Of a DNA stretch of 6,005 nucleotides, positions 5,619-6,005 are shown piece by piece. The notes beneath the pieces were generated by a model, which saw only the letters and a list, made by a program, of their open reading frames with translations, made no database searches and was not told the origin of the DNA. Source of the stretch: Limnohabitans sp. (GTDB lineage Bacteria > Pseudomonadota > Gammaproteobacteria > Burkholderiales > Burkholderiaceae_C); the NCBI GenBank assembly GCA_015657605.1, contig JACDQO010000222.1, forward strand, positions 1 through 6,005. The letters run 5' to 3'. The position numbers and the translations under genes are program-made. The stretch's first letter is position 1, and each line of letters starts with the position of its first letter.

Positions 5619-6005
5619 TTAAGCCAGACGCGCTTGCAAAGCGGCTTTGGTGTCCAGCAAGGCCTTGGGCAGGTGGTAGCTCAGCTGTGCAAAGTGCTCG
5701 TCATGCAGCTTGAACTCGGTCTGCCAAGAGGCCTTGTCGATGCTGGTGACGGATTTGAACTGCTCGGCGCTGAACGCGATGCCGTTCCAGTTGATTTCAG
5801 CGTAAGTGGGGGCAATGCCGAACATGGTCTCTTCGCCCTTGGCTTTGCCCTCCAGGCGGTCGATCATCCACTTGAGCACGCGCATGTGTCGCCATAGCCG
5901 GGCCAGACAAACGAGCCAGTCTTCGCCCTTGCGGAACCAGTTGACGCAGTACATGGCGGGCAGCTTGTGGCCAGGCAGCTTGCGCCTTGGCACCCGTATC
6001 CAGCC
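5619..6005 (-). CDS. pckG: Phosphoenolpyruvate carboxykinase (GTP), C-terminal part with disrupted frame
   Basis: This is the last ~128 codons of GTP-dependent PEP carboxykinase, a cytosolic enzyme of about 600 residues. It converts oxaloacetate and GTP to PEP, GDP and CO2 at the entry to gluconeogenesis. Recognisable parts are VNWFRKG, MRVLKWMIDR, EINWNG and the tail from VTSIDKASW to YHLPKALLDTKA. The gene runs off the window end. The frame is not continuous. There is an extra T (coding strand) at 5973, an extra T at 5918, and an A missing near 5886-5888. The last two cancel, so bases 5886-5918 read WLVCLARLWRH where the shifted frame gives the expected GSFVWPGYGDN. In vertebrate PEPCK this segment includes guanine-contacting residues (Phe525, Phe530, Asn533), so the literal protein would lack that pocket. 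Upstream, LDTGAKAQAA is in the frame expected after removing the 5973 insertion. A strong terminator follows. Confidence 0.85.
   Translation of the reverse strand, partial: GWIRVPRRKLPGHKLPAMYCVNWFRKGEDWLVCLARLWRHMRVLKWMIDRLEGKAKGEETMFGIAPTYAEINWNGIAFSAEQFKSVTSIDKASWQTEFKLHDEHFAQLSYHLPKALLDTKAALQARLA

Noticed and set aside
1..6005. Defence island, phage, toxin-antitoxin, CRISPR or secondary-metabolite system
   Set aside because: Every substantial gene is a common chromosomal family. No repeats with spacers, integrase, transposase, attachment site or paired small toxin and antitoxin genes are visible.

Overview
This window looks like ordinary chromosomal DNA from a betaproteobacterium, probably family Comamonadaceae (Limnohabitans/Rhodoferax-like). 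I infer this from the high GC content, the strong G/C third-position bias, and the style of the TetR, LysR, Usp and GTP-dependent PEP carboxykinase proteins. No search was run, so the placement is a judgement. I see no mobile element, CRISPR array, rRNA, tRNA or phage gene, and no convincing novel multi-gene system.

Layout, left to right. (1) The 3' part of a PhoD-type alkaline phosphatase gene (+), cut by the window start. (2) A TetR-family regulator (+). Its best -10 box lies so close to the ATG that the mRNA may be leaderless, and a 7-bp inverted repeat just upstream is a possible operator. (3) A UspA-family universal stress protein (-), convergent with tetR. Its reading frame is broken near the N-terminus at a run of six A. 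Upstream is a candidate FNR/CRP-type dyad centred about 41.5 bp before the inferred transcription start. (4) A calcineurin-like metallophosphoesterase (-), coupled by an ATGA start/stop overlap to (5) a LysR-type regulator (-). (6) A 144-bp AT-rich divergent intergenic region with a good sigma70 promoter. (7) A 156-residue two-helix membrane protein of unknown function (+). (8) An EamA/DMT-family transporter (-), convergent with it. (9) A strong intrinsic terminator on the minus strand. (10) The C-terminal part of pckG (-), cut by the window end and carrying three single-base indels relative to the expected frame.

Functionally the genes are a mixed neighbourhood: phosphate-ester hydrolysis, stress response, transport, gluconeogenesis and two local regulators. 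The only clear co-transcribed pair is lysR and the metallophosphoesterase. The most informative observations are four single-base frame disruptions (one in usp, three within about 90 bases of pckG), the FNR-like usp promoter, and the arrangement of the tetR start.
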